The translations under genes and the position numbers were made by a program. From Anaspis maculata (Eukaryota; Arthropoda; Insecta; Coleoptera; Scraptiidae), in NCBI GenBank assembly GCA_949128115.1, contig OX421962.1, positions 99,354,836-99,418,835 of the forward strand: 64,000 nt of DNA. The letters run 5' to 3'. Position 1 is the stretch's first letter. The number at the start of each line of letters is the position of its first letter. The notes under the pieces were generated by a model, which saw only the letters and a program-made list of their open reading frames with translations, did no database searches and was not told the DNA's origin. This document shows, in pieces, positions 10,815-22,780 of the stretch.

Positions 10815-11619
10815 TACCTTCATATTCACCAAATTTCAGTTGAATTCGATGAACCGTTCGGGAGTTATGGGAACAGATGACTGACAGACAGACAGACAGA
10901 CAGAAGAATGTTTCCACCAAGATAATATTGTTCAGCGAACCTCAATCAAAAGAATTGATACCAAACAAGCCTAGGTTGTGAAATTGGTGACGAATTCACA
11001 AAAAAGTACGCCCTATTTCAGCCCCAAAAGACACAACAGGGGGTGCGCTGGACAACAAATTGCTTAGAATCGTCTAATGAGCAAGCTTGCTAAGAGATAT
11101 CCTCTCATATCGAGAGTCCGTTGATTTGCCATGAACGAGAAGAAATGAAAAGTATCATTCCCAGCAAAAAAATCGTATCTTGGCTATTTCACTTCTAATC
11201 CGGGAAATTCGAAAACCGTTCCGAGGTAAGTCATCATTCTCCATTATTTTGTTATCGGTTGTTTACAAAAAAAATTCAAGCTCAAACGGGGGTTCATTAA
11301 AATTTTAACAATTATGAACTGCTCCATTTACCACCCTGTAGAAACTTTATGTGCAGCCTCTCAGGTGATCTTTGAACATGGTAAATAGCCAAAAGATTAT
11401 GCAATCGACCAGTGAAAACCGAATTGAAATCGTCCGTGACAATTAAAAGTTATGTTGATTCAAATTTGGGGTAAAATTTCTGTTGCGACACTTATTTTGT
11501 TGAGCACTTTATTTTCCGGAAATTTTCAGAAAATACTATTTATTACTCTTGTTGATGATTAAAAGTGTTTCCAGTCAAATCTGTTTCATTGGCAAGTACC
11601 CCATTGTGCATCAAAAAAA

Positions 11620-12235
11620 AAATATATTCTATGAAAAAAGTGCCACACAAATCCACCCCTTCGCTCCCCCCACCTCACTTCGAGAATTCAAAATGACAAT
11701 ACCTACTTTGTGATACATCAAACTGAAGGAAATCGAATTCTCTCCCTGAACACAATTTTTCGGAATTTTTGAAACCCCCCGTTTCTGTTCCAAAATATGT
11801 ACTCCAAATGTCCAATTAAATGAAGGAGGGGTCGAAAATTTCAAAAAATTGTTTTTATAAAGAGAATTTCATTTCCTCCAATTTAATGTATCACAAAGTG
11901 GGTGGTATTTTGGCATTTTGGTCAATTTTAAAGTTGAGGTGGGGGAGAGCAATGGGGTGAATTTGAGTGGCACTTTTTCGACCGAAAATTCTCTTCTTTG
12001 ATGCAATTTAGGATGATGCTGACTAAACTGAAAAGAATTGAGAGGTCCAGAATATTGAATGGGACACTCAAAAAAATTTTAGGAAGAATTGGGGGTTGAG
12101 TTGAAAATTTTGAAAATATTTTTTTCAAAAAGAGAATTTATTTCTCTTCAATTTGATGTATTGTAAGGTAGATGGTGTTATTTGAAATTTCATTTTTAGG
12201 ATGGGTGGGGGTGTATGCGAAAAATTGTTTTTCGC
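11620..12235. repeat. dispersed inverted-repeat family, central and right portion
   Basis: The block shows the palindromic core of the family: AAAAAAGTGCCAC near 11635 faces GTGGCACTTTTT near 11970, and TACTTTGTGATACATCAA faces TTAATGTATCACAAAGTG. The outer right side (11990-12235) then follows the order seen in 17700-17950. It may be the other half of the copy at 7440-7760, split by element B. Confidence 0.6.
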
Positions 12236-13880
12236 GACCTTTGACCTCGAGTAACTTTACTAAGGTGCATGCAAAAATTCAGCCTGTTACAAATTTTTTC
12301 CAACCAATCCCATTTTTTTGTCAATTTCTCCTGGACTATCTACCTTTCTTGTACTAGATTAAGAACTTGGAGCCTTCTATCTAGTTGCACGCGTCTTGCA
12401 GCCTCGCCCCTGTCCCTGTCCCCTGTCCGGCTGCGAACGAAGTAGTAGTTTATCTCCGGCCATTGTGTGCCGGATACGTACACCTATATGTAATGAATGA
12501 TTTACGTTTCTGCAAGTAACAGATTTGAATCGAGTTCGGTGGCAATATATTTCCGGCCAATAACACGACGAAAGCATTTGTTTTCGATCGGCCGCGCACA
12601 CTAGTTCTTGTGTGCTAGCGCCAATTATCCATCGATAACCGTTTTCCCAGTCCCAGTACTCCCAGTCGGCCGCGGTCCAGGCCCACCTCCAGCAGCGAGC
12701 AGCAACATAGTTTACCTCGTAGTTTACGCAGATAATGGCCAACAACACCAGAGACTACAAACACAACTCCAGGTTGCGGTATATAGAGTCGCGACTACCA
12801 CCACTACTCCTATCACGAGCAGCGCAACAGCAGCATGTGTTATGTTGTAGGAACGTTAAACTTGGATCATAAATCAAAACTTAATTGATACACCCTTGTT
12901 GGCAAATTATCCTTTGCGAGAGCGCGCGCGGTGGCGTGCGATTAATAAGTGAAATTATAACTGTAATTTACCAAAATTTGCATATTAAATCGATTACAAA
13001 AGCCCACGCAATAAAACACCGGCGACCGCAGAGTTTTCCCAGAGATCCTCCCATTTCTCGAGAAGAGCAAGCACACCAGAGATTTCGCTTTTATTGCTCC
13101 ATTTTTAACGATGCGTGTAGTAGTAAGAAGCGTTCCAATTAACATGCTAATCTCGAACGATTCATTTTGCAAGGAGTTAATAGCTCGGAGAACTGAAAGT
13201 TGCGAGAAGGGGTGTGGGTGGCTTGGTGTGTTGGATCTACCGAGGAGGGCACTTGCGCGGAAACACGGTAATGTTATGAGGTGTGTGAGAGAGCTTTCGC
13301 CGGTGCGGTTTTCAATTGTGGATCCGAGCAGGTTTCAACTTTGCATGTTTGCTGAGCGTGGCACATTGATCCTCGGCCTCCAGCTTGGAATTAGAGAGCA
13401 GCACAGTCCTGTCCTACCTAATCCTTTTGCATTATTATGTTGCTATGTTTGATATCAGACTTTAGCGGTAATGGAACAGTGCTGTCCAAGGCATGCCACA
13501 AATTTGGCGCATGAAGGACTGATCCATGTTTCCTCTCTTCTTTATTTTGGCTAATTCGATTCGGAACACCGTCAGTCCCTGAAAGACTACGCATGAAGTC
13601 CAAGCTCCAAAATATACAGAGTCGCCCACCGAAAAAAGTACCTACGCTTATAGTATGTTACGAGCTCGCGTATGCCAACTCTGAGCCAGCCTCCTGGAAG
13701 GAGCTGGAATCATCTAAAAACTCTACAATTTACAATTTATTGAGAGAAAAATGCTTTGAATTGGAAAAAAACGGCACCGCTGGCGCGGTGCAGATAATTC
13801 ACTCAGCTTTGAAATGATGCTCAAACTACTACAATACCAGACCATCAGACCAGAACTCGATAAACACGTGTTTCGCCATC
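12236..13880. other. no gene recognised; GC-richer patch at 12.37-13.4 kb
   Basis: The patch 12370-13420 is richer in G+C and CpG than its surroundings and I see no repeat of it in the window, so it could be host DNA such as a promoter or first-exon area, but no exon can be supported. Short frames here have no recognisable domains. 13418-13603 on the minus strand is vaguely like a retrotransposon reverse-transcriptase tail but is too short to call. Confidence 0.25.
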
Positions 13881-13883
13881 AGA

Positions 13884-13985
13884 GGTTTCGCCCACAAAAT
13901 ATCTCAGCCAAAAATATCCCACCACAAATATCCCCATCAATAATATCCCCTCCAATAATGTCCCAGGCAAAAATATAAACTCAAC
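13884..13985 (-). repeat. GGGATATTTTTGGC tandem repeat, minus orientation
   Basis: On the minus strand this reads as about six degenerate 14-16 bp units: GGGATATTTTTGGCT, GGGATATTATTGATG-like and GATATTTTGTGGG variants. The same repeat occurs on the plus strand at 19787-19899 and 22781-22908. Confidence 0.7.
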
Positions 13986-14066
13986 AAACAAGTCTCTCCT
14001 AAACGCCTCCAAGTAGTTCAGCACCGCACCCTTACCATTTTAGATGATAGATTATAGAATATATAC

Positions 14067-14415
14067 CGGGTGATCATTTGAAAACTATCCACCTGCAATA
14101 ACTCCATATTCCTAGTGAATAATTTTTCGAGCAAAAACAGGTCGATTTTTATATCGAGGGGGACATCCAAAACATAAATTGGCAAATTTCTATATTCACC
14201 CCCCTCGCCCCCACCCACCCCAACTTTGAAGTTTCAAATGACACTACCTACCTTGCGATACATCAAATTGAAGCAAATCAAATTTTCTCTTTGAAAAAAA
14301 TATTTTCAAAATTTTCAACCCCACCCCCTTTTTTCTAAAAATTCTATGACTGTCCCATTTTATATTCTGGACCCCTAATTTTTTTCTCAATTTAGTCAGT
14401 GCATCCTAGATAGTG
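14067..14415. repeat. dispersed inverted-repeat family, left half with CCGGGTGATC terminus
   Basis: It begins ATACCGGGTGATCATTTGAA and runs through AACAGGTCGATTTTTATATC to the CATCCTAGATAG end of the outer arm, in the same order as 7440-7760. The palindromic core and right half are absent, so this is a half element. Confidence 0.65.
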
Positions 14416-14989
14416 AAGCCACCCGCATTTGGCGGGCCGAAAATAATCCGGAGGAAAATAATTCAAAGCCGTGAAATCGAGGTATGAGAATGTGAATATT
14501 CAGAGTCAAGGCATCATTAAAAGATGTCGCTAGTTATTTAATTCATTCGTGTAAATCCCGCAAAGCTCTACAACATAATTTATTTGCTTCTCATCGTCAA
14601 TTCTAAAACCGTTCCTGCTTGATGTCCGACGAAATGGTGAACTGGCGCATATGAAGTAAAACACCCGCACTTCGACTCAGCTAGCTGCTGCCGTGCTCCT
14701 GGCTCCTGCTGTGATGACGCGCCGTGCCATCGTCCGCTGCCCGCTGCCCGCCACCATCCGATTCACACGTGTTAGCACCGCTGGTCGCATTCTCCAGCGC
14801 ACATCTCATATTACCTGAGCCGTCTATACACCGTTCGCGATCGTTTTGGATGCAATAAAATATTCCGAATTGCTTGGAATGGAGGATATCGCCGGAGATT
14901 GACCGTGGTACCTGGACCAATCCTCCTGGGCTGCCGTCCGCTCCCGACTTGTCACGTCCGCTGCCGAGTGCTTCTGCGGGCCTGTTAGC

Positions 14990-15555
14990 GAAGAGTTTTA
15001 GTCCCCTTCGAGGAAGCTGAGTTAGAACCCGTTCATGTTGCGTCGCGACCCTCCTGGAGGCCGAAGCGTCGAAGCCCCAATGAGGAGTCCCAGCCCACTT
15101 GGAAAATGACGAGTCGATTTCCCCCGGCTGATGTGTCTCAAAGGCCCCCTGGAGAAAGCCGAGTTGGAACCCTTCGGAGTCGTGTTTTGGTCCCCTTGGG
15201 GGCACGCTGAGTCGAGAACCCTCCAGGTTGAGTTTTGACCCTCCGAGAGATTGATGAGTTGCTTCCCCCGTTGAGTTGCAACCCGTCTCTAGGATGTCGA
15301 GTCAGAGCCCTTGGACGTTGAGTCTTGATCCGCCTCCAGGTGTCGAGTCAGAGCCCTCCGACGACGAGTTCCAGCCCTTCTCCAGGTCGATGTGCCAAGA
15401 CCCTTCCGGTGTTGAGTTTCGACCCTTCTCCAAGTCGTAGAGTTGGGACCCGTTGACGAAGTGTTTCGAACCCCCTCCAGGATGCTGAGTCGCGTTCCCT
15501 CCACGATGAGTTCTAGCCCACCTCGAGGATGTCGAGTTGAAACCCCTAAATGAAC
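14990..15555. repeat. 47-bp dimeric minisatellite (21-bp + 26-bp units)
   Basis: Units begin GAGTT or GAGTC and alternate between about 21 bp (GAGTYNNRACCCTYC type) and about 26 bp (ending CTCCAGGATGTC). The pair makes a 47-bp higher-order period that is clearest from 15190 to 15540. Units are diverged, so the array is old. Long open frames over it on the minus strand reflect the repeat, not a gene. Confidence 0.7.
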
Positions 15556-17330
15556 CAGGCCCGATAGAAATGAGGTCTCTCGTTTCGGTATCTCGTGTGG
15601 CGGAGTGATGACCTCGACGAGCGGGAGGTTAGTCTTGGTGAGTTGGGATAGTTGCTTACGGTTAGGCTTTGTCGGAAAAATGTATGATGAGGCTCACGCG
15701 TGCGTTCTGAATCTGCCTGCACGTGCTGGTGTCTGCGCTACTGTCTGCCGTCAGGTACAGCCACTTTCAAGCCTCGTCCTTTGTTGGATACCTTCATAGA
15801 AAGGTATTCGCGCTCTTGGGCCCTCTGGACTTGGCTTTGTGACTGCGGTACTCAGAGCACCGGACCTAGTGGGTTAGATCTGGAAACTCGCGGGTGAGCT
15901 TCCTCTGCGTTTCTGAAGCTCCTAGTTATTCGGAAAATGTAAATTTTGAGAACTACGTGAAAAATCAAGTAATTGAAATAAAATAGCATCGCGTTGAGAT
16001 CGGGGTTCGGACCCTGCCGTAGAGTCGTAATTGTTGATCGGATTGATGGACACCCCCCCCCCCCTCTTTGAAACTAATGATTTTGTTTTAGCGCCACGAC
16101 AGTTCCGGATATTTCCATATAGAGCTTGTTACGGGAATGAAGACGTTCTTATTCGAAACTGATGAATTTAATCCGGTACCCAACGACGCCATCGTTCAGA
16201 TAGGGACTTTGTAAAAATGAATTGTTATTAGGGCTCGATCAGGAATAGGGTAGACGGCGATTATTTCGCGTTAGGGCAAAGATTATTTCGACGCCTCTCC
16301 GCATCGGCTTTTCGGCGAACACCCTGTATAGTCAATTCTCTGCGTTTTGTTTTTCCTGGCTGCGGCCTTCTCTCACAAATTGCTTAACAACAACGAACTA
16401 GCGCGTATACGGGGCGTGCTCAAAACGTTCTCCAAATTAAATTTGTACCTTGACTAGAGTAATTGTTTCGCGCTCACCATCGGTTTGAAAGTTTTTGGAA
16501 GGGCGAAATTTGGTTCAACATTTCCGGTTATAGGCACGCGCGACCGCGGGAATCTTTCTGAGCGTTGGGGGCGACTCACGGTGAAAAAAGGGAATAGGCC
16601 CCCACAAAGGTAGCCATATCCAATCCTTTCCAAACGGGCAAAAGAGACCATGGCCCAAAAAGAAGCAACAGCCTTTGAAAAGAATGCCACAATTAGGTGG
16701 GCTACCATACACACACCGGCCCACAAATCTTAGATTGCATTCGTGGTCGAAGTCACTCTTCTCTTTTCAGTGTCTAGAAGCCGGGCCTAACCTTAACATA
16801 ACCTCTAACACTAACATGAATGTTGGATCTGATTTAATCACAAAAAGAACTTTAAACCGCGAAAACTAGTCAGAATTAAATGTCGGTCAAGGTGTAGAGC
16901 CAGGTGTTCGTCGGAGGGTTGGGGTGTTGGGACGTCTGAAATAATTAGGGGACAGGTATCTCTTCGGGAATAGGTTAGATCTTTTAGATAATTTAGCCTG
17001 CGCTGTGATGGTAGGACTAGGTATAGGAGCGAGCCATTATTTAAACATTTTGAATTGTACATAGAAGTCAATAGATTGATGTTATGTTAAAACTTTAACT
17101 GTGTCTTATTGCGTTCAAACTCGTAGTCAGACCTGTCTCAACAATCTCGAGAACTCTATAATCGAACAACAAGAAGAGAGGCACAACGGGATGTCGTCCT
17201 GATACTAGATGATCATCGGCCAAGCGGTTCCAAAAGCGGGAAAAGTGATTTAATTCAAATAAGTTGAATTAAATGCCAGTATAATGGGTTGCCTACCCAT
17301 TCAGGGGTACAAGACGATAGCTGGGGTCGT
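15556..17330. other. no gene recognised
   Basis: I see no supported coding region. There is a C homopolymer at about 16053-16063. The composition is balanced and single-copy looking within this window, so some of it may be host DNA. Confidence 0.3.
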
Positions 17331-17339
17331 TTCAATAGC

Positions 17340-18080
17340 ATGGAAGAAAAAAATTTGCGGTGGAAAAAGTGCCACCCAAATTCACCCCTTTGCTCTCCCC
17401 CACCTCAACTCCCAAATTAAACAAAACACCACCTACTTTGTGACACAACAAATTGAAGGGAATTGAATTCTCTTTCCGAAAAGAATTGTTTTGAAATTGT
17501 CTACCCCTCCTCCAATAAATTGGCCATTTGGAGTATTCTAGGGGGGAAATGGGGGCTTTGAAAATTGTGAAAAAAAATTTTTCAGGGAGAGAATTCAATT
17601 TCCGTCAATTTGATGTATCACAAAGTGGGTATTGACATTTTAAATTTTTGAGATCAGGTGGGGGGAGCGAAGGGGTAAATTTGGGTGGCACTTTTTTTTA
17701 TAGACAATTTTCTCTTCCGATGCTGTGCAGGATGACGTTTACTGTATTGAAGGGAAATGGAGGTCAAGAATATTAACTTGGACACTCAGAGAATTTTAGG
17801 AAGAACAGGGAGTGGGGTTGAAATTTTTCAAAATATTTTCTTTAAAAAGAAAATTCAATTCTTTTTAATTTGATGTATCGCAAGGTAGGTAATGTCATTT
17901 GAAATTTCAAAGTTGGGGTGAGTGGGGGCGAGGGGGCTCAGGATATAAATTCCACAATGTATGTTTTAGATGTCCCCCTCGATATAAAAATCGACCTGTT
18001 TTTGCTCAAAGACATTTGCACTAGGAATCGGGAGATATTGCAGGTGGATAGTTTTCAAAGGATCACCCGGTATTTAGATA
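17340..18080. repeat. dispersed inverted-repeat family, core plus right arm with GGATCACCCGG terminus
   Basis: 17345-17690 is a palindromic block (AAAAAGTGCCACCCAAATTC facing GGGTGGCACTTTTTT) centred near 17530. 17700-18072 is the outer arm, ending AAAACTATCC-type sequence and GGATCACCCGGTAT, the inverse of the terminus at 14067. The left outer arm is missing. Confidence 0.65.
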
Positions 18081-18214
18081 TGAATATAGAGTTTCAGACC
18101 CACCCGATAACGAGTCTATTGTCCTCTAAAGTATCGTCCTCATTCCGTCTTCAATATAATTCAAAGTCTTGCTGAGTCCCTTTGCATTTTCCATGATTTT
18201 CAAAGTAGCAAGCA

Positions 18215-19620
18215 GCGGTGTGCCATCATGTCATGTTGAGAGCCCTGTTGGGCTCCCATTGTGTCTTCAAGTGTAGTTGGAACCCTGTTGTGCCCCAATA
18301 TGTTTTTCATGACTTTCGGAATAGGTACCGGTTAGTCCAATTTTACGTTATTTTGCTACACAGAGCTCCAGCCCCGATGAGTCCCATCATGTTTTTTTAC
18401 GACTATCAAAATTCCAGTATCCCTCCTTTGCCTTCTTCTATTATATAGCTTCATTAGGCCTCCTTTATAGTTTTTTTATGAATTTCGGAGCTATATCGGG
18501 CCCCTTGTGTCTAAAGTGTAGTTTGGAACCCTAGTTAGCCTCCTTATGTTCTTTCATGGCTATCAGAATTCCATCAGTAAGCCCCCTGTAGCCTACTTGT
18601 TATCCAGAGCTCCATTGGGCCCCCTTATTTCTTCAATGTCTTTTGAAGCCCTGCTGAACCCCCTTACATCTTTCCGAGACTTTTGGAGCATAAGTGAGCC
18701 CCTTGTGTCTTGATGTGATATTCGGAGCCCTATAGGACCCCCTTGTGTCTTCAAGTGTATTTCAGAGCTCGAGATGGAGCGTAATTGGCCCATTATATTG
18801 GCTTCCAGAGTACCAGTAAGCCCCCTTTTTTTCCTTCATTGTTATGTAAATCTCCAATGGGCCCCCTTATGTCTTCAGTATCGTTTGAAGCCTTACTGCC
18901 TTGCATTTTTCCGTAGCATTTGGATCTCTATTGGGAACCCTTGTGTCCTCATTTGTCGCTTGGAGCCCTAATGAGCCCCCTGTGTTTTTTCATGGCATTC
19001 AGAGTTCCAGTAAGCCCTCAGACTTGGAAACCTTAGTGTGAACCCGAGGTGAATCCCTTGTACCTTCATGAGACATACAGAGTCCTATTGCCCCCCCCCC
19101 CCCCATGTGTACGCAAGTGTAGTTTGGAGCTCTTATTAGCCCCCTTGTGCTTTTTAAAGACTCTCAGATTTCCAGTAACCTCCTTTCTGATGCCTTCTTG
19201 TGTTACACATTATTCCATTTGGCCTCCTTGTTTCTTCAACGTCTCTTGGAGCCCTGCTGAGCCCCTTTGCATTGCATCTTTCCGAGACTTCCGGAGCATG
19301 AGTAAGCACCGAGGTAAGCACCTTGTGCCTTAATGTGATACTCGGAGCCTTATCGGGCCCCCTTGTATTCTCAAGTATAGTATGGAGTTCTGATTTATTT
19401 ATTTATTTATTTATTTAATTGTCTTATTTTACGAGGCGGCATTCAGCTATAAGCTGCTCTACCATGCAACCTCGATTAACTCACTTAGCCTTTTATTGGC
19501 TTCAAGAGTACCAGTAAGCCCCCCTTTTGCCTTCATGTTATGTCAAGCTATGAAACTTCACTGGGCCCCCTTGTGTCCTCGACATCATTTGAAGCCCTGC
19601 TGAGCACACGCATAAAGGAC
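18215..19620. repeat. degenerate ~55-60 bp minisatellite (GCCCCCTTGTGTCTTCAAGT core)
   Basis: GGAGCCCTATTGGGC-like and CCCCCTTGTGTCTTCAAGTG-like elements recur for 1.4 kb, together with variants such as CTTTTTCATGACTTTC and AGAGTTCCAGTAAGCCC. Spacing is about 55-60 bp, with strong divergence between units. A truncated retroelement tail interrupts it at 19393-19480. Confidence 0.6.
19393..19480 (-). mobile_element. truncated retroelement 3' end with (TAAA)n tail
   Basis: Read on the minus strand, a ~60-bp sequence containing GAGCAGCTTATAGCTGAATG and CGCCTCGTAAAATAAGACAA ends in a (TAAA)n run (plus strand ATTTATTTATTT from 19393). A short 3' end with a simple repeat tail, dropped into an unrelated minisatellite, fits a heavily 5'-truncated LINE or SINE. 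I could not define a target duplication. Confidence 0.45.
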
Positions 19621-19786
19621 ACAAGAGACAGTCTCAACTGGAGTTTCGGAAGTAATATGACGACACAAAGAAGCTCATCAGAGTGAATATCCAGAGTAAT
19701 CCAGAAGAGCGACGTATTTTTCCTAGATCCGGTGGCTGAAGAGCTGTTACCTCTCCTTACGATAATTTCAGATTGGGGAATTTTGT

Positions 19787-19899
19787 CACGGGGATATTTT
19801 TGAGTGAAGTCTTTTTGGCTGGGATATTATTGGCGGGGATATTTTTGGTCTGGGGTATTTTGTCGCGGGGATATTTTTGGCGGGGATATTTTTGGCATG
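19787..19899 (+). repeat. GGGATATTTTTGGC tandem repeat, left of LINE
   Basis: The units GGGATATTATTGGC, GGGGATATTTTTGGTCT, GGGGTATTTTGTCGC and GGGGATATTTTTGGC follow one another. The block ends ATATTTTTGGCATG (19886-19899), repeated at 22777-22790 on the other side of the LINE, so this and 22781-22908 were one array before the insertion. Confidence 0.75.
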
Positions 19900-22659
19900 A
19901 CAAATACATTTATCGTGAGCACACGATTTAAACACAAAAAGGAACACAAAATAACATGGAAGATTCCAGGCAGCACGCAAGGAAATCAAATAGACCCTGT
20001 ACTAAACTCTAAAAAGTGGGAGAGCATGATTCAAGATGTAAGATCATACAGGGGAGCCAATGTTGACTCAGACCACTGCCTGTTGATAACTAAAATGAAA
20101 ATGAAAATTATCAAAAAACCTACTGTTAAAAAAAGGAAAAGATGGGATACCGAAAAACTGAAGTCCACAGAACACAATCAAGAATTCACTAAAGTATTGG
20201 AAGAGGAACTGAACAAACGCGAGAAGACTAACATAGAGGAAGAATGAATAAATATCAAGGAAAGCATAACACACGCAACAGAAAGAGTGCTAGGACAGAA
20301 AACACCGAGAAAATGGAAGGAATGGTTCGACGAAGAATGTGAAAGTAAAGTAGAACTCAAAAACCAAGCCAGAAAAAGATGGATAGACACGGAAAGTAAA
20401 CAGGAATTGGAGAACTATAACAAAAAACGAAAAGAGGCGACCAAATGCTGCAAAAGGAAAAAGGAGCAATGGATTAATGACATCATGCGGGAGATTGAGG
20501 CAAATAGCAGAGATAACAGAAGGCTTCAATCAAAGCCCAAAACAAAAAGAAGAAAACGCTAGCGAAAATTGAAAACGAAAGATGGGAAAACCACTTCACG
20601 CAGCTCTACAGAGAAAATGAATACGGGGAAAGAGAAGACATGGACATCATTGATGACAGGGACCAAAAAGAAGACATACCTACATACGACGAATACATAC
20701 AAGTAATCAAGAACCTGAAACTGAATAAAGCAGCAGGACCAGACCAGATAAACAACGAACTCATCAAGAATAGAGGAGATGAAATAATAACCCGAATATA
20801 TGGCCTGATTACGGAAATATGGAAGGAAGAAACCATGCCAATGGAATGGGGAACTGGGCTACTCACACCACTGTACAAAAAAGGAGACCCCACGCAATGC
20901 AGTAACTACAAAGGAATTATGCTACTGAACACGACATACAAAATATTAACATCAATAATTAGGCAAAGACTATCAAAGTACACAGAAGCCAGACTTGGAG
21001 AATATCAACACGGATTTAGAGGAGGAAGATCGACAATCCACGTTTACCATCACGTACATCACTTCAGCGCACACATGAGAACGCATACCCGCAGAGCGCG
21101 GTAATTTCAATTTTGACGCACGAAGTGTCACTGTCAATGGCAACTGTCAATCAATAATCGAAATGTAAACAAACAACAAACATAACCTCCTAACCATTCA
21201 ACATTTAATATTGTTCAGGAATGAAATGTTACGTGCCGTATGGCAGAAAGACGCAGAAAAGATTCAGGTGATACGAAACACAACGATCGAGCTGCAAGGC
21301 GATCAACGAAGCAAGAGCGTTATTTGGTTAGATCTGTCGAAACGTCAAATCGACGTCAAGCGCTGTCAGCTGAAATTTGCGTGACATTACACATGCACAC
21401 CGTATTACAGTGTTGTCAACTTGTTGTCGTGATATAGATATGGCAACGTCCTACTTTCACAGGTATGCGCAGAAGCCTTTCGGGAAACGTGGATTGACGC
21501 CATTCATATTGTGACACAGACAAGGAGCTACGAACACGACATCGAATTACACATGCTCTTTATCGACTTCAGGCAGGCGTTCGACAGCATACATAGAAAA
21601 ATATTGCTGAAGGAGATGAAGAACATGGAGATACCGGCGAAGCTGATAAGGCTGACAAAAATGACCATTGAGAAATCACGAGCGAAAATTATCACACTGG
21701 AAACAACTACAGATGAAATTTCAATAGAAACAGGAGTCAGACAAGGAGACTCTCTATCAGCAACACTTTTCAACATCGCACTGGAAGGAGCAGTCAAAAC
21801 AGCAGGAGCCAATAACATCGTCTCGACCAACTCCACACAACTAATAGCTTACGCCGACGACATAGCACTAATAGCGAGAGATATAAGAAGTCTGGAAGAC
21901 GCGTTCGAAGTGCTGACAACAGAGGCAAAAAAAAAGAGGACTAGAAATAAACCAGGATAAGACCTAGTATATGATTAGCTCAAGACGAGAAACAAAAAAC
22001 ATACAGCAAATCAATATTGGAGAGTACAGCTCCAAAAAAAACCGAGAACTTTAGATACCTCGGAGTGATGTTAAACGGAAGGAACGAGAGAAGCGTGGAA
22101 ATCAGCGAACGTATACAATCTGGAAACAGAGCATACTGGTCTTATCATGGATTTATGAAGGACAGTAATATAAGCAAGGAGACAAAACTCAAAATATATA
22201 GATTAGCAATCAGACCGGTAGTCACTTATGCCGCTGAAACCATGTGTCTCGCCAATAAAGACGAAGAAAAATCGAGAATCTTTGAAAGAAAGATATATCG
22301 AAGAATTCTAGGTCCAGTAACGACGCCCGATGGAGAGCACAGGACTCGGCACAGGAGGTTAATGAACCACGAAATCAAGAACTTGATGGAATGAGAAGAT
22401 ATAGTCGGAGGCATAAAGGCACAGAGGCTCAAATGGTTCGGACATGTACAAAGAAAAACACCGGAAGCAATGATCAGGCGCATACTTGTCTGGAAGCCAA
22501 TGCAAGAAAGACCGAGAGGAAGACCAAGGGCACGGTGGGAAGATCAAGTGAGCGAGGACATTAAAAAGCTGGAAGTGCTAGATTGGAGAAACAAGATCGG
22601 GGACAGAAAAGAGTGGAAAACAATCATAGATGACGCCAAAAAACACAAAAGACTGTAGA
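19900..22659 (+). pseudogene. LINE ORF2: endonuclease end, reverse transcriptase and C-terminal domain, broken
   Basis: An APE-type endonuclease C-terminus comes first (FKHKKEHKITW, then RGANVDSDHCLL, about 19930-20090). The reverse transcriptase follows with NKAAGPDQINNELIK, GLLTPLYKKGD and GEYQHGFRGGRSTI before the MITE, then MLFIDFRQAFDSI, VRQGDS and the catalytic YADD (near 21852-21863). The C-terminal region contains LKWFGHVQRK and PRGRPRARWED. Lesions: an in-frame TGA at 20245, a frameshift between about 20540 and 20640, the MITE, a frameshift in the A-run near 21930, further stops near 21966 and 22392. The clade is not decidable by eye. It cannot encode a working enzyme. Confidence 0.85.
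21038..21492. mobile_element. MITE inserted in the LINE reverse transcriptase, 455 bp
   Basis: The ends are CCACGTTTACC and, inverted, CCACGTTTCCC. AT flanks both sides (21036-21037 and 21493-21494). Removing the element and one AT joins the two reverse-transcriptase halves in frame and gives STIDAIHIV across the site, which fits the family. The removed length (457) explains the frame change. The superfamily is not assigned: the TIR is short and the 2-bp AT duplication is not diagnostic. Confidence 0.7.
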
Positions 22660-22780
22660 ACGAGCACCTAAACGAAGAAAAAAAGCGGAGTGATTCACCG
22701 CCAACCATAAATGAATCTTTTAGTTCCAATGAGGAGCGGCTTCTATTTTGTAAAGAATGTTTAGCCAAATATATATATAT

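Larger units (their letters stand above)
8059..11509 (+). mobile_element. Tc1-like element B with long inverted arms, 3451 bp
   Basis: The ends are inverted copies beginning AAGTGCTCAACAAAATAAG and are flanked by TA at 8057-8058 and 11510-11511. The match from 8059 to about 8680 mirrors about 10880-11509, and 9375-9430 mirrors about 10820-10875, so the true arm is ~700 bp and the left one is interrupted by a minisatellite. Between the arms lies a broken DD34E transposase on the plus strand (9713-10330), which together with the TA duplication supports the Tc1 assignment. A separate mariner-type MITE (10584-10814) is nested near the inner edge of the right arm. Confidence 0.75.
19900..22776 (+). 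mobile_element. 5'-truncated non-LTR retrotransposon (LINE) with 14-bp target duplication
   Basis: The element starts inside the endonuclease coding region, so its 5' part was never copied. It carries reverse-transcriptase and C-terminal coding sequence and ends in an (AT)n tail at about 22769-22780. ATATTTTTGGCATG flanks both sides (19886-19899 and 22777-22790), as expected for target-primed reverse transcription. On the right the duplication overlaps the AT tail, so its length is 10-14 bp. The target was the GGGATATTTTTGGC tandem repeat. A 455-bp MITE later inserted at 21038-21492. Confidence 0.8.

Noticed and set aside
13418..13603. minus-strand frame resembling the end of a LINE reverse transcriptase
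   Set aside because: Only a loose similarity over ~40 residues, with no RT motif nearby.
14681..15205. 174-codon minus-strand ORF
   Set aside because: About 40% of it covers the 47-bp minisatellite; the rest has no domain or conserved motif.
14990..15555. CRISPR-like array of direct repeats
   Set aside because: Units are contiguous and diverged without unique spacers, and the DNA is eukaryotic.
20606..20893. minus-strand frames over the LINE (20068-20529, 20606-20893, 21528-21836)
   Set aside because: Opposite-strand shadows of the broken reverse-transcriptase ORF.
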